The notes: generated from the sequence alone by a model not told the origin. A DNA stretch of 64,000 bases from Prorocentrum cordatum (GCA_963575745.1 CAUYUJ010020148.1:642967-706966), one strand, 5' to 3'. Shown: positions 53,725-63,400, counted from the stretch's first letter. Numbers and translations are program-made.

Positions 53725-53869
53725 GGAGAGGGGAGAAGGCTTCTTAGAAGCACCCCCGCTTCTTAGAAGGCACGGGCCTTGTCCGTAGGTGTAGGGCCCG
53801 CGCCTTCGAAGAAGCAGCCTCCTAAGACGCCTTCCCCCCTCCCCCTACCCCCCTCTGCGCGCCGCCAAA

Positions 53870-54152
53870 GAGGCTTCTCGAGCGCAAGATCGCGGCGATC
53901 GCTGCAGAAGAGGCGGGGGCGAAGACGGAGGGGGCAGCGAAGGCGGACTGGATTGACGAGATTGTGGCGCGGGCCAGGCAGGCTGGTCGGGCGAGGCTGG
54001 AGGAGGCCAAGCGCTTTTCGAAGGAGGCGGCTGATCGATGGGAGATGGCGCATGCGAAGCAGGGCCGGAGGCGAAGCAGGGGGGATGCAGAGGCCAAGGA
54101 TGCGGCTGTGGAGGGGGAGGCGACGGATGAGAGTGTGCGCATGGCGGTGTAG
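53870..54152 (+). other. Ala/Glu/Arg-rich helical open frame, possible second exon of nested gene
   Basis: Reads as a long amphipathic helix with WIDEIVARARQAGRARLEEA and ends TDESVRMAV and a stop at 54150-54152. There is no clear start. Possible acceptors lie at CCGCCAAAG|A or CTTCTCGAG|C. Evidence is composition and absence of stops only. Confidence 0.25.
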
Positions 54153-54327
54153 TCGCAGATGACCGACAAGACGCCAGCATCAGGAGTTGTTCGTAAAACA
54201 TGATTGGTCTTGACTTCCAGTCTGCTTCGCAAGGGTAGGTGGGCAAAAGTGTTGAGCTTCGGGGGGTGGGCCCGGGATGGTAGGAGATCTTCCGTTTCGA
54301 AATTCGGCCGTCCGATTTCTGCGCGAG

Positions 54328-54565
54328 CGTTGAATCAGCACATCATCGAACAACAACTGCCCAGAATGAAAACCCCTGTCCTGGGGCAAAGGTCCACACC
54401 TCTGAGGGTCCATGCTGTCAGAAAACCAAGGCGTCGAAGCTCATTGAAACAGCACATAATCGAACAACAAATGCAAGAAAGAAAAACCCTGTCCTGGGGC
54501 AAAGGTCCACACCTCTGAGGGTCCATGCTGTCAGAAAGCCAAGGCGTCGAAGCTCTGGGCCCATG
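54328..54565. repeat. Tandem duplication, about 118-bp unit
   Basis: Two copies share CAGCACATCATCGAACAACA (or CATAATCG), CCTGTCCTGGGGCAAAGGTC, CACACCTCTGAGGGTCCATG and CTGTCAGAAA.CCAAGGCGTC. Confidence 0.9.
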
Positions 54566-54943
54566 CAGAAGAGTGGGAGTCGAGAGCTCCGTGATCCCCA
54601 CGCTCTGAACAGAAGTCCAGCTGGTGGTGCACCCCCAAAGTGTATATTTCTCGTCGGGTCTACGAAAAAAAACACGTGGAGTGCTCGTGGATCTACGAAC
54701 ATTCTCCTTAGTGGTTTCGCGCGCTCGACGAGAAACCCGTCCGGTGGACCACCTGGTCCATCGGCGAAGAGGCAACGGCACAAGCACGAGTCTTCGGAGG
54801 TGCGTGTTGATTTCTTGGGTCGGCGCTGGACCCCATCCCTGGTGCGCGGAGCGCACCATGGGCGGCGCGCGAAATGGGGGCAGGGCGCCCTTGGCCTCGT
54901 CGCTCGTGAGGTTTCATCGAAGGATCACATATTGTACGAACAT
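54566..54943. other. No gene supported; single arm of the F8 family
   Basis: At 54795-54840 TGATTTCTTGGGTCGGCGCT and GGACCCCATCC resemble one arm of the foldback at 54944-55087. Confidence 0.35.
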
Positions 54944-55087
54944 CAGCGTTCGGAGCTCCGCGCAGATTTCTTGGATGTAGGCTGGGTCCCCCTGGCGGCG
55001 CCTCCAGTGCCGCCCCAGGCGCGCTCCGCGCGCAGGGCTGGGGGTCCAGCGCCGATCCAAGAAATCCGCGCGAATCTCCGAAAGCTG
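54944..55087. mobile_element. Foldback/MITE-like element F8, copy 2
   Basis: Left end CAGCGTTCGGAGCTCCGCGC then AGATTTCTTGGAT. The right end is the complement of CAGCTTTCGGAGATTCGCGC then GGATTTCTTGGAT. The arms are about 45 bp, continuing into GGGTCCCCC/GGGGGTCCAGC. Related to 31311-31422. Confidence 0.7.
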
Positions 55088-55115
55088 ATCCATCGGTCGG
55101 TGAACGTCTGTATTT

Positions 55116-55243
55116 AGGCGCCTTCCTATATCAAGAGTCAAGCGGCTCTCCCTCTTCCATCCTCTTCAGGGGGCGGGCGGAAATCCAATCCAGTTCCAGC
55201 GCCTTCCCGCTTCGTGCTTCTGTCCATGTCTTCCGACCGATGG
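55116..55243. repeat. Dispersed repeat R5, copy 2
   Basis: Matches 27537-27660: GCGCCTTCCTA.ATCAAGAGTC, CTCTTCAGGGGGCGGGCGGAA, CCAGCGCCTTCC and TCTTCCGACCGATGG. Confidence 0.7.
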
Positions 55244-55675
55244 CGGTGTTTACGGTGAGGGAGTGTGGCTCCGCGTGTCGCGCCGCCAGCTCCGGCCCGC
55301 CACGCTTCGGCGTGACACACCATCCACGTGGCAGCCCCCGAGCGTCACCGCCTCCGCCCCTTCGAAGCCTCCCGCCTCGCGAAGCGGAGCGGATCGCTGT
55401 CAGCCTGCGGGGCCTGACGTATGGCCAGGGCCGCCGGCACGACGCGCTCAGTGCCTGAGCGTGTATCGTTCTCTTCTGCTGGTCGGGAGGGGGAGCCCCG
55501 CGGGAGGCACGGGCCTGGCCCGCACGGATGGGCCGCGGGGCAGCCTCGCCGTTCTCTCTTCGAGGAGGCGGGACGGAGGAGGAGGCCGGGGAGGAGGTGC
55601 AGAAAGAGCAGGAGGACGGGGGGGAGGAGCAGCAGCCTGAGGACGAGGGAGGAGGGGGAGGGGGGGAGCAGGAAA
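55244..55675. other. No gene supported
   Basis: GC-rich with several open frames on both strands and GC-ending codons, but no recognisable family. Purine-rich (GGAGGA) from 55560 on. Confidence 0.35.
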
Positions 55676-55677
55676 GC

Positions 55678-55760
55678 CCCTCCACCTCCTCCTCCTCCTC
55701 CTCCTCCTTCTCCTCCTCCTCCTCCTCCTCCTCCTCCTCCTCCTCCTCCTCTCCTCTGCA
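55678..55760. repeat. (CTC)n microsatellite
   Basis: Almost pure CTC triplets. Confidence 0.9.
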
Positions 55761-55899
55761 AGCAGCTTGAAGCAGCAGGAAACTTCGTCCTCCTCTTCCT
55801 CCTCCAACTCCCTCCCGCTCCCTCTTCCGAAGGAGGTGGGACCAGTAGAGAGTTGGAGGAGGAGGGATGGGCAGAGGATGGATGCTGATGATTACGGGT

Positions 55900-55939
55900 G
55901 TCGATGAGGCCAAGCAGGATATCCTCGCCATCATTGCGA

Positions 55940-56019
<80 letters not shown>

Positions 56020-56167
56020 CGGATACTGATGATGATGGTGACGATGATGATGAGGAGGAGGAGGCAGAGGATGAGATGATGATAACGATGACGATGTCGA
56101 CCACGATGATGATGGTGATGATGATGGTGATGATGATGGTGATGCTGACGATGATGGTGCTGATGAC

Positions 56168-56227
<60 letters not shown>

Positions 56228-56370
56228 GGTGATTGTGTTAATCATGATGCTGCTGATGCTGAGGCTTATGATGGTGCTGGTGAAGATGCTGGTGCTTATT
56301 AGGTTGCTGATGATGAGGTTTATGGTGATGATGATTATGACGATGGCGACGACGACGATGATGATTATGA
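55900..56370. repeat. GATGAT-rich segment, left copy of the LINE-flanking duplication
   Basis: Starts TCGATGAGGCCAAGCAGGAT and contains GCGGATACTGATGATGATGG, ACGATGTCGACCACGATGAT and GTGTTAATCATGATGCTGCT. The same order of segments occurs at 60891-61255, just after the LINE. A longer (GAC/GAT)n expansion distinguishes this copy. Confidence 0.85.
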
Positions 56371-56415
56371 CGTTGGCTCAAGCGCGGGGGCTCAAGAACC
56401 GTTGGCTCAAGAACC
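56371..56415 (+). other. Spliced-leader-like relic repeats at the LINE 5' end
   Basis: TTGGCTCAAG at 56373-56382, GGGGGCTCAAG at 56386-56396 and CCGTTGGCTCAAG at 56399-56411. The dinoflagellate spliced leader, as I recall it, starts CCGTAGCC and ends TTTTGGCTCAAG. The last copy would be that leader with its middle lost. The repeats sit exactly where the GAT-rich left flank ends and the LINE begins. Confidence 0.5.
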
Positions 56416-56561
56416 GTTGGGGCTCCTACCGACTCCGCAGTCTGCAAAAGTCACACCGCCTGGCCCGCTGCTCGGCAAGCAGTGCTGGCTGGCCCGCTGC
56501 TGGTGAGCAGTGCTGGCATTTGTGGAATAACTATATCAATACATTTCAACAGATTTCCGTC

Positions 56562-57673
56562 ATGTCGGGACACGCATCTTCGGCCTTTGCGCAGCCGGGG
56601 AAGCGTCCAGAAGAATTTGCACTCACTCCTAAGAGAAGTGCGCTAAAGCAGGCGCGAGTGGGAGACAGCCCACAGCGCCCCATGCTGCAGAGCCCCGATG
56701 ATGTGACGCTGCGGCAGAAGAAGTTTGAAGACAATAGGCCGGAGCATGCGCTGACCTTCAGGCTCCAGTGACCATGGGGGGTATGAAAGCGCTCTTTGAT
56801 TCGTACCTTGCCCCGGTCGCAGAGTCAGTTCAACGCTTGAGCCAAGACTTGCAAGACTTCCGGCAAAAAGTGGACACTGGTATGGAAGATATCCGGGACG
56901 AGACGACGCAGCTCCGGGAGGACATGGACATCTTGCTCAATGACTTCACGCCGTTGGACAGGCAGGTGGGGGACGACATCCTTCCGCGCATCGCCGACAT
57001 CGAGAAGGGCATCGCCGATATGAAGATGCATGCGCACACACCACGCTCCGCCACCTCAGCCGCACCATCGTCGACACAGGGGCAGAACGATAACACAACA
57101 CTTGTTTTTGGGGGATTGCCGCATAAAACCGTAACCGAGGCAGAACAATGGGTTGCTAAAACACTTCAGGAAACTCACTGCGAACTTCCACTCAAAAGCT
57201 ATAAAAATGGCCCTCAGGAAGAAAAATTCAAGGGCATGTTGTTCTCGGAGTTCCAATCAGGGAAAGCATCTCTGGACGCCCTCCCGGTCCTCCAAGAGGC
57301 GTGCGGCAAGCAGAACCCTCGGGAAGGCAACCGCCCGGCATGGTGCAGCACGGATGCCCCCATCGAGCAGCGTGCCATTACGTCATTGCTTCTCGGCCTC
57401 CGCTACCTGCTCACGCAGTGGGGCTTCGACAAAAAGTTCCTAAAGATCGACGACGACGCCGGGGTACTTAAAGCTGGGGGCAAAGGGATACTTCAAGTAA
57501 AAGTTGTGGGAAAGAAGCTCAAATTGGATTGGCTGGATTCTTCTTGGGAGACGTGGGAGGAACTGCAGAACTCACCAGAATGGAAAGAACTACAGCAGAA
57601 GACAACCGACAGGCTGGACAAGAGCGCGACCAGTCTGTCCAAAGGAGCGGGCAAAGGAAAGCCTGCGAATTGA
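56562..57673 (+). pseudogene. LINE ORF1 protein, one frameshift
   Basis: The likely start is ATG at 56562 (MSGHASSAFAQPGKRPEEFA). That frame stops at 56771, and the main frame (302 codons from 56768) takes over, so a single frameshift near 56765 is inferred. The main part begins with a predicted coiled coil of about 90 residues (AESVQRLSQDLQDFRQKVDT, then ETTQLREDMDILLNDFTPLD). It goes on to a Ser/Thr/Pro linker and then a region with TLVFGGLPHKTVTEAEQWVA, a probable RNA-recognition-motif fold, as in LINE ORF1 proteins. It ends in a Lys/Gly tail. Its role in such elements is RNA binding and particle formation with the element's own RNA. It overlaps the open frame leading into ORF2. Confidence 0.65.
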
Positions 57674-57725
57674 CAGCCAGGGGCGCACAGGAAGAGTTTC
57701 ACCCTCAAGGAGCAACAGCCTCCAT

Positions 57726-60677
57726 GAGAACAACTACCCAGGATTCAATATTGCAACGTGGAACGTCAAAGGCCTGACAGGAGAGAAACTTGTGGAAATT
57801 ACGGTGCGCATGAAGAGCCTTGGTATCCAAGTGCTTTGCTTGCAGGAAACGCGAGCAAAACAATCAGACATCTATAACTTCAACGGGTATGTCGTGGCAC
57901 TGTCAGGTGCAGAAGGGGACGGGCAAACGCACACTGGAGTGGTTTTTTTTTCCAGAGAGAATATGGGCACGAGTCCACTCGTGCAAGCAGGTCTCAGACA
58001 GACTCGCTTGGATCAAGATTCGCACGATGAATGGCCTCTTCGGTGTTTTCTGCGCGCACGCCCCCCCGAATCCGAAGCCTGCCCCGGACAAGCTTGCATT
58101 TTATTATGACCTCGATGTCGAATACAGGGCGTGCCCCGCAAATGCGGGGAAGTCATATTCGGGGGCCTCAATGCAAGAATGGGTTGCGCATGCAACGGAG
58201 AAGAGCACATTATTTGGGATTTCGGTTGGGGGCGGAAGGCCGTGCAGCCAGTGGGCGCTCCGAACCGCGATCTGCTCATCGAATTGTGCTATGGGCTTGA
58301 TTTGGTTGTCGCCCATTCGTTCCTCGACGGACCGCTGGAGGAAAAAAATAGCGTTTCTGGAAGCTGGCGCTATTTACAACGGGACCATTGCAGAACAGCA
58401 GTACAACATCCTGGATTTGCTTCTGCGCGATGCCCGCGCCTTTTTGCTCACATGCGGGGTCTGCGAAGCCGCGGGGAAATACCTCTTGCGGCAGATCACT
58501 GCCTCGTCGCATGTTCGCTGGCACTGTGCGCGGAGGAGGCTCGGCGACCACCGCGCCCAGGTGCTGCCCGGGAGGCGCTCCGGGACCAAACGCTACGAAT
58601 ACACTGCGCTGAAGCATTCATTGAAACATTGGAAGATTTCCCCGGCTGCCCAGAATCCATAGAGGATTTGTGGGAGAAAGGTGTGCGAGCAGCCCAAGCT
58701 GCGACAGCCGTGCTCCCATCAGCTCCCTCGGAAAGAAAAAGGCCGTGGATTAGTCAGCGCACACTTGGCTTGATAGAAAAGCGGACTCTCGCCCGACAGG
58801 CGGACGACAAGCAGGAGGAAAGACAATTATTAAAAGAAGTACGGCAATCGTGCAAAATGGATAAGACGGCTTGGGCCGAAGAGCACATTGCTAATGGAAA
58901 TTGGGATGCTATCCGGGCCTTTTGCCGGGGGCGCCAACGCAAACAAGGGAGATTGCAAAACGTGGCCGGGAAGTTCGTGGAGAGCAACAAACGAGCGGAC
59001 ACCACGGCAGAATTCTTGGCAAAAAGTACAATGGAAAGTACGGCCTGCGGAGATAATATCACATGAGCCCTCGGGGCCGATGCTGCCAGTGAACGACGGG
59101 GAGTTCTCTATTCAGGAAATTGGAAAAGTGGTGCAACAATTGAAGCGGGAAAAGGCATGCGGGCCAGACGGTATCCCGGCGGAGTATTGGAAAGCAGTTG
59201 CCCAAACGCCCGGGGGGTTACAGTAGCTCGCAAAATTATGCAACGCATGCTGGTTAGAAGAGTCGGTTCCGCAAGCCTGGCGGCATTCTTTGGTGACTAC
59301 GATTTACAAAAGCAAAGGGCCAGTGCACCTCTGCGACAATTACAGACCGATCAGCTTATTGTGCGTAGCGTACAAAATGGTGGCAAGTTTGTTATTGCGG
59401 CGACTACAGGACGCTGGGGCAGAAGACCGGCTGGCCGCTACTCAATTTGGTTTCTGCCGCGGACGGGGCGCGACAGACGCTGTCCACGCGGTCCGCAGGT
59501 GCATTGAATTAGCAAGCGCCGGGAAAAAATCAGGGGCCACTTTCGTTGCGCTAGATAGAAAAAAAGCATTCGATTCGATTTATGTGGAAGCTATGTTTGT
59601 ATTGCTGCAGAGGTTTGGGCCCCCTGCTCGGCTTCTCGCAATAACCGAGAGCATTTATGCCGACAGGAGCTTCTGCGTGGCCGATGGGGTCAGAGGTCGC
59701 GCGAGAGGCGGCAGACGTCTGGCATCGCGCGAGGGCGCCCCTTGTCCCCGTTTTTATTTGTAATGGTGATGACAGTGACAATGCAAGACGCATCCGCGAC
59801 GTTGAGCGACTCGGCCAAGACAGCGATTGAACATGGACATGTATCGGTCTTTTTGTATGCGGACGACACTCTGATCTTTGGAAAGCACCAAGAGCACATG
59901 CAAGAGCTCCTGAGCGCAATCGCCACTGCTGGAGGAAAAGCGGGCGTGGAATTACATTGGGGCAAATTCCAAGTGTTGCATGTGCAGAACGACATAGAAT
60001 TATACTCGCCCTCTGGAGCGCTTATACAGCCACAAGATCGTCTTGTCTACCTGGGAGCTACAATTAGCAACACCGGCAGAATATCCGGGGAGCTCAATCG
60101 AAGATTGGGGACGGCGTGGGGCGAGTTCTCAAGGTATTGTAAAATTTGGAAACATACTCCGATCGGTGTCAAGAGAAAGCGGATGATCTTCGACGCGATG
60201 ATCACCAGTAAGGTCATGTACTCCCTCAGTTCTGCGTGGCTTACCAGAGCTGACAAGAAGCGGTTGGACGGCTTCCAAGCCAGGTGTGTCAGACAGATTT
60301 TGCACATACCTCCGGCATTCATATCCAGAGTCTCCAACAAGTTCGTTTTGAAAAAGAGCGAGCAAGCGCCGTACAGTTCCCAATTGTTGAAACAACAGCC
60401 ATTACTGTTTGGGAAAATTGGTCGGTATCCCAACGATCATGTTCTGCGGGGGCCAACGTTCCAGCCGGACACCGTCTTCCCCGCGACGCGGGCTTGCGAG
60501 CGCAAGCAGGGGCGGCCCAAACAGGAGTGGGCGGCTGAATTACATAAACTTGTGAGACCCCACTTTGAGACTGTGGAATCTTACGTGGCAGCAGTGGCAG
60601 ACCCGATGCGTTGGAGATCGTTCGTGTTCAATTTCGTAAAGGACGCCAGTCACGCAGAAGAGAAATTTATTGAATAA
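57726..60677 (+). pseudogene. LINE ORF2: APE endonuclease and reverse transcriptase, broken
   Basis: Endonuclease motifs: NIATWNVKGL at 57746, LCLQETRAK at about 57835, then after a frameshift near 57990 VSDRLAWIKIRTMNGLFGVF and after another near 58140 EVIFGGLNARMGC. Reverse transcriptase: KACGPDGIPAEYWKA at about 59154, an in-frame TAG at 59224-59226, NYRPISLLCVAYKMVASLLL at 59338, FVALDRKKAFDSI at about 59540, a frameshift near 59740 before LSPFLFVMVMT, and the catalytic YADD at 59856-59867. A C-terminal segment with RKQGRPKQEWAAELHKL follows, ending FIE and a TAA at 60675-60677. The role in live copies is target-primed reverse transcription. Multiple breaks make this copy inactive. Confidence 0.85.
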
Positions 60678-60890
60678 GAGTGGCATTGCCTGGGCGCCCT
60701 GGCTGAAACTCACATCGTCGTCATCTTCCTCCTCTCCTCATCCTCCCGGCGCGCCTTTGGCGCGTCGTACCTGTCTGTCTTGTCGCGCGTTTGGCGCCTC
60801 CTGTCCGCCAGCTAACGCGGTTGGCGTAGCTCGCACGCTCGCCAATTGTCTTGCCCACGCGCGCTTTGCGTATGGCTGCTTCGCTTCGCT
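60678..60890 (+). other. LINE 3' UTR
   Basis: Contains TCCTCCTCTCCTCATCCTCC and GCGCGCCTTTGGCGCGTCGT, the latter a small hairpin (GCGCGCC/GGCGCG), then leads directly to the GAT-rich tail at 60891. Confidence 0.5.
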
Positions 60891-62410
60891 TCGATGAGGC
60901 CAAGCAGGTCATCTTCGCCATCATTGCGATGATGACGACGATGATGATGATGCGGATACTGATGATGATGGTGACGATGATGATGATGAGGAGGAGGCAG
61001 AGGATGAGGTGATGATAACGATGACGATGTCGACCACGATGATGATAGGGATGATGATGGTGATGATGATGGTGATGCTGACGATGATGGTGCTGATGAT
61101 GATGGTGATGGTGATGGTGATGATGATGATGTTAGTGATTGTGTTAATCATGATGCTGCTGATGCTGAGGCTGATGCTGGTGCAGGTGAAGATGCTGGTG
61201 CTTATTAGGTTGCAAATGATGAGGTTTATGGTGATGATGATTATGACGACGGCGACGACGACGACGATGATGATGATGATACTGGTGATGCGTTTGGTGA
61301 TGATGAAGCTGATGCTGCTATCGCTGATGATGATGACGATGATGGTGATGATGATGGCGACGACGACGATAATGCTGGTGACGATGATGATGATGACGAT
61401 GACGGTGATTATGATGATGATGGTGATGTTGTTGATGATGATGATATTTGTCGTGGTGGAGGTGGTGGGGTGATGATGGTGGCAATGCTGCTGGCGATGA
61501 TGATGACGATAAGGATGATGCTGTTGATGATGATGTTGGTGATGCTTTCTGATGCTGATACTGATGATGCTGATTGTGATGATGATGGTGACGACGACGA
61601 TAATGATGGGGACGGTGCTGATCATGATGACGGTGATGGTGATGATGATGATGATGATGGTGATGCTGTTGATGTTGATGATGATGATGATCTTGGTGGT
61701 GGTGGAGGTGGTGGAGGTGGTGATGATGATGATGATGGTGATGCTGCTGATGATGATGATGACGATAATGATGATGTTGGTGATGATGATGGTGATGATG
61801 ATGATGTTGCTGATGATGATGTTGGTGATGATGATGGTTATGGGGCCGACGACGTCCATGATGCTGATGATGATAGTGATGATGCTGATGATCATGATGC
61901 TGATGGTGAGGATGATGGTGATGGTGATGAGGATTATGGCGGATGATTATGATGACGATGATGATGCTGATGATGAGCGTGGTGGTGGTTGGGGGGATAG
62001 GGTGATGATGGGGATGATGATGTTTTTGATGATGATGATGCTTATGATGATGTTTTATGATGATGCTGATTATGATGATCATGTTTATGTTGATGATGAT
62101 GGTGATGATACTGATGGCTCCAATGATAGTGATGATGATGCTGATGGTGATCCTGATGCTGACGCTTCTTAGGATGTTGACGATGATAATGGTTCGTATT
62201 ATTAGCGTGGCGACGATACTGGCGACAGCGTTGATGATGATGCTTCTGATGATGATGACGATGCCGATAGTGATGATGATGTTGCTGGTGATGCTGCTGC
62301 CGGAAGCTGCTGCTGATGATGATGGTGATGATGATGACGACGACGGCGACGATGATGATGATTATGATGGTGACGATGATGACGACGACGACGACGAGGG
62401 ACGACGGCGA
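60891..62410. repeat. GATGAT microsatellite tail, right copy of the LINE-flanking duplication
   Basis: The first 365 bp repeat 55900-56345 segment by segment (TCGATGAGGCCAAGCAGG, GTCGACCACGATGATG, GTGTTAATCATGATGCTGCT, GGTGCTTATTAGGTTGC). It then continues as 1.15 kb of GAT/GCTGATGAT/GGT repeats with an internal near-duplication. Long Met- and Asp-rich (plus) and Ile- and His-rich (minus) frames are repeat products. Confidence 0.9.
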
Positions 62411-62601
62411 CGTGGAAAACGATGCGTGTGTAGATATCCTCGCCCCGAGCAGTGCAGTCGCGCCGTGTGCGAGCTCAGACAGGGGCAGTGCCGTGCGGAG
62501 AGCAAGGAGCAGATGCAACGACATGGCCAGGGAGGAGCGTGAGGATGGTGAGGATGATGATGAGGAGGAGGAGGAGGAGAATAATGTCGAGGACGATGAG
62601 C

Positions 62602-62635
<34 letters not shown>

Positions 62636-62680
62636 GGAGCGTGACGATTAGGAGGAGGACGATGACCCCAGACATCTGAC
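62411..62680. other. GAG-rich stretch, no gene
   Basis: A short unique part (62411-62530) followed by GAG/GAC-rich purine repeats to 62665. Confidence 0.5.
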
Positions 62681-62850
62681 GTTTTGATTTCTTCCAAACG
62701 GGATTTCCGGAGTTCTTGACCCCTTCCTGGGACTAGTTTCTCATCACGAGTCGGTGTTTGACTGTTCTGGGGCTCGGCAAGGGCCCCAGGATGCCGAAAA
62801 TGGCTGAACATTTCTCGTCGTGGTGTTTTGTTCACGGCTCGAGGGTCTGA
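62680..62850 (+). repeat. Dispersed repeat R3, copy 3 (diverged)
   Basis: Shares the order GACGTTTTGATTT, CTTGACCCC, GGGAC...TTTCTCATC, GTTTGACTGTTCTGGGGC, AAGGGCCCC and CGAGGGTCTGAG with 44583 and 52045. Confidence 0.55.
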
Positions 62851-62934
62851 GGAGAAGGAGGACGACAACGACGACGAGGACGTCCAGTAGGTTGCCCGGG
62901 GGCCAGACGCCGATGCCGCGATCGCAGCAATTTC

Positions 62935-63092
62935 GTCGTCGTCGTCACGGCTGTCGTCGTCGTCGTCGTCGTCGTCGCGGTCTTCGTCGTCGTTGTCGTC
63001 GTCGCGCCGCCGTTGTCGCCGTCTTCTTCGTCGTCGTCGTCATGACCTTCGTCGTCGTCTCTGTCGTCATCGTCGTTGTGGCAGTGGCCGAG
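62935..63092. repeat. (GTC)n microsatellite before exon 9
   Basis: GTC repeats with CTGTCGTC variants. They form the pyrimidine-containing end of intron 8. Confidence 0.85.
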
Positions 63093-63239
63093 GCCGCGAG
63101 CGCGGCCACTTCGTCGCGCAGTGTGTGGCCGCCACCGCGGTGGTCATGGAGGCGGTGGCCGCCGGGGCGCTGCAGGGCCTCGTCGAAGGGCTGCGGCGGC
63201 CGCCGTGGTCGCCCGGGGCCGCCGCGGCCGACCTTGCGG
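63093..63239 (+). CDS. ULK4: ULK4-like exon 9 (last in window)
   Basis: Two bases complete a Gly codon, then RERGHFVAQCVAATAVVMEA, VAAGALQGLVEGLRRPPWSP and GAAAADLAG. It fits the family's DRLAKEKD.Y.QQCL.A..V.AS..P..L helix pair: the F-V-A-Q-C core and the following Val/Ala helix align without gaps to exon 8. The acceptor is GTGGCCGAG|G, weak in pyrimidines close to the AG. The donor is CGG|GTGCCT, the only GT donor found, leading straight into GTC repeats. GC-ending codons are consistent with the other exons. Confidence 0.52.
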
Positions 63240-63400
63240 GTGCCTCGTCGTCGTCGTCGCCGCCGCCGCCGCTGCCGCTGCCGCTGCCGCGGCCGCCGCC
63301 GCCATCGTCGTCGTTGTCGTCGTCGTCGTCGCCGCCGTCATTATCGTCGTCATCGTCATCGCCGCTGTCGCGGTCGTCGTCGTCGTCGTTCAGTGGAGGA
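63240..63400. repeat. GTC/GCC microsatellite after exon 9
   Basis: GTC and GCC triplets with CGCTGCCGCTGCC. Start of the next intron of the ULK4-like gene. Confidence 0.85.

Larger units (their letters stand above)
56371..60890 (+). mobile_element. Near full-length non-LTR retrotransposon (LINE), YADD type, with two ORFs
   Basis: Order: a 5' leader with spliced-leader-like repeats (56371-56411), a 5' UTR with a duplicated GGCCCGCTGCT...GAGCAGTGCTGGC (56475-56520), ORF1 (56562-57673), and ORF2 with APE-type endonuclease and reverse transcriptase (about 57726-60677). A 3' UTR (60678-60890) leads into a GAT-rich tail. All parts have the same direction as the host gene, inside its intron 8. ORF1 has one frameshift, and ORF2 has at least three frameshifts and one in-frame TAG, so the copy is dead. 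It is young enough that all the domains are readable. Confidence 0.85.
17981..63239 (+). other. ULK4: ULK4/RUNKEL-like gene: inferred span of nine exons
   Basis: This entry covers the inferred gene. In plants RUNKEL acts at the phragmoplast and in animals ULK4 is linked to cilia; both have an N-terminal kinase-like domain and a long HEAT-repeat region. Only HEAT-repeat exons are in view, so the kinase part must lie left of the window. The nine exons total 1142 bp (380 full codons). Intron lengths are about 2.2, 8.5, 2.0, 0.57, 7.4, 5.6, 6.0 and 11.8 kb. All acceptors are AG|G. Donors are GC in seven cases, GA in one and GT in one, each preceded by G. Phases match at all eight junctions if the stated boundaries are used. 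The least certain junctions are exons 6-7 and 8-9. The family match is from memory of conserved phrases, not from a search. Confidence 0.65.

Noticed and set aside
60921-62172. Long Ile/His-rich (minus) and Met/Asp-rich (plus) frames
   Set aside because: Direct translation of GATGAT microsatellite.
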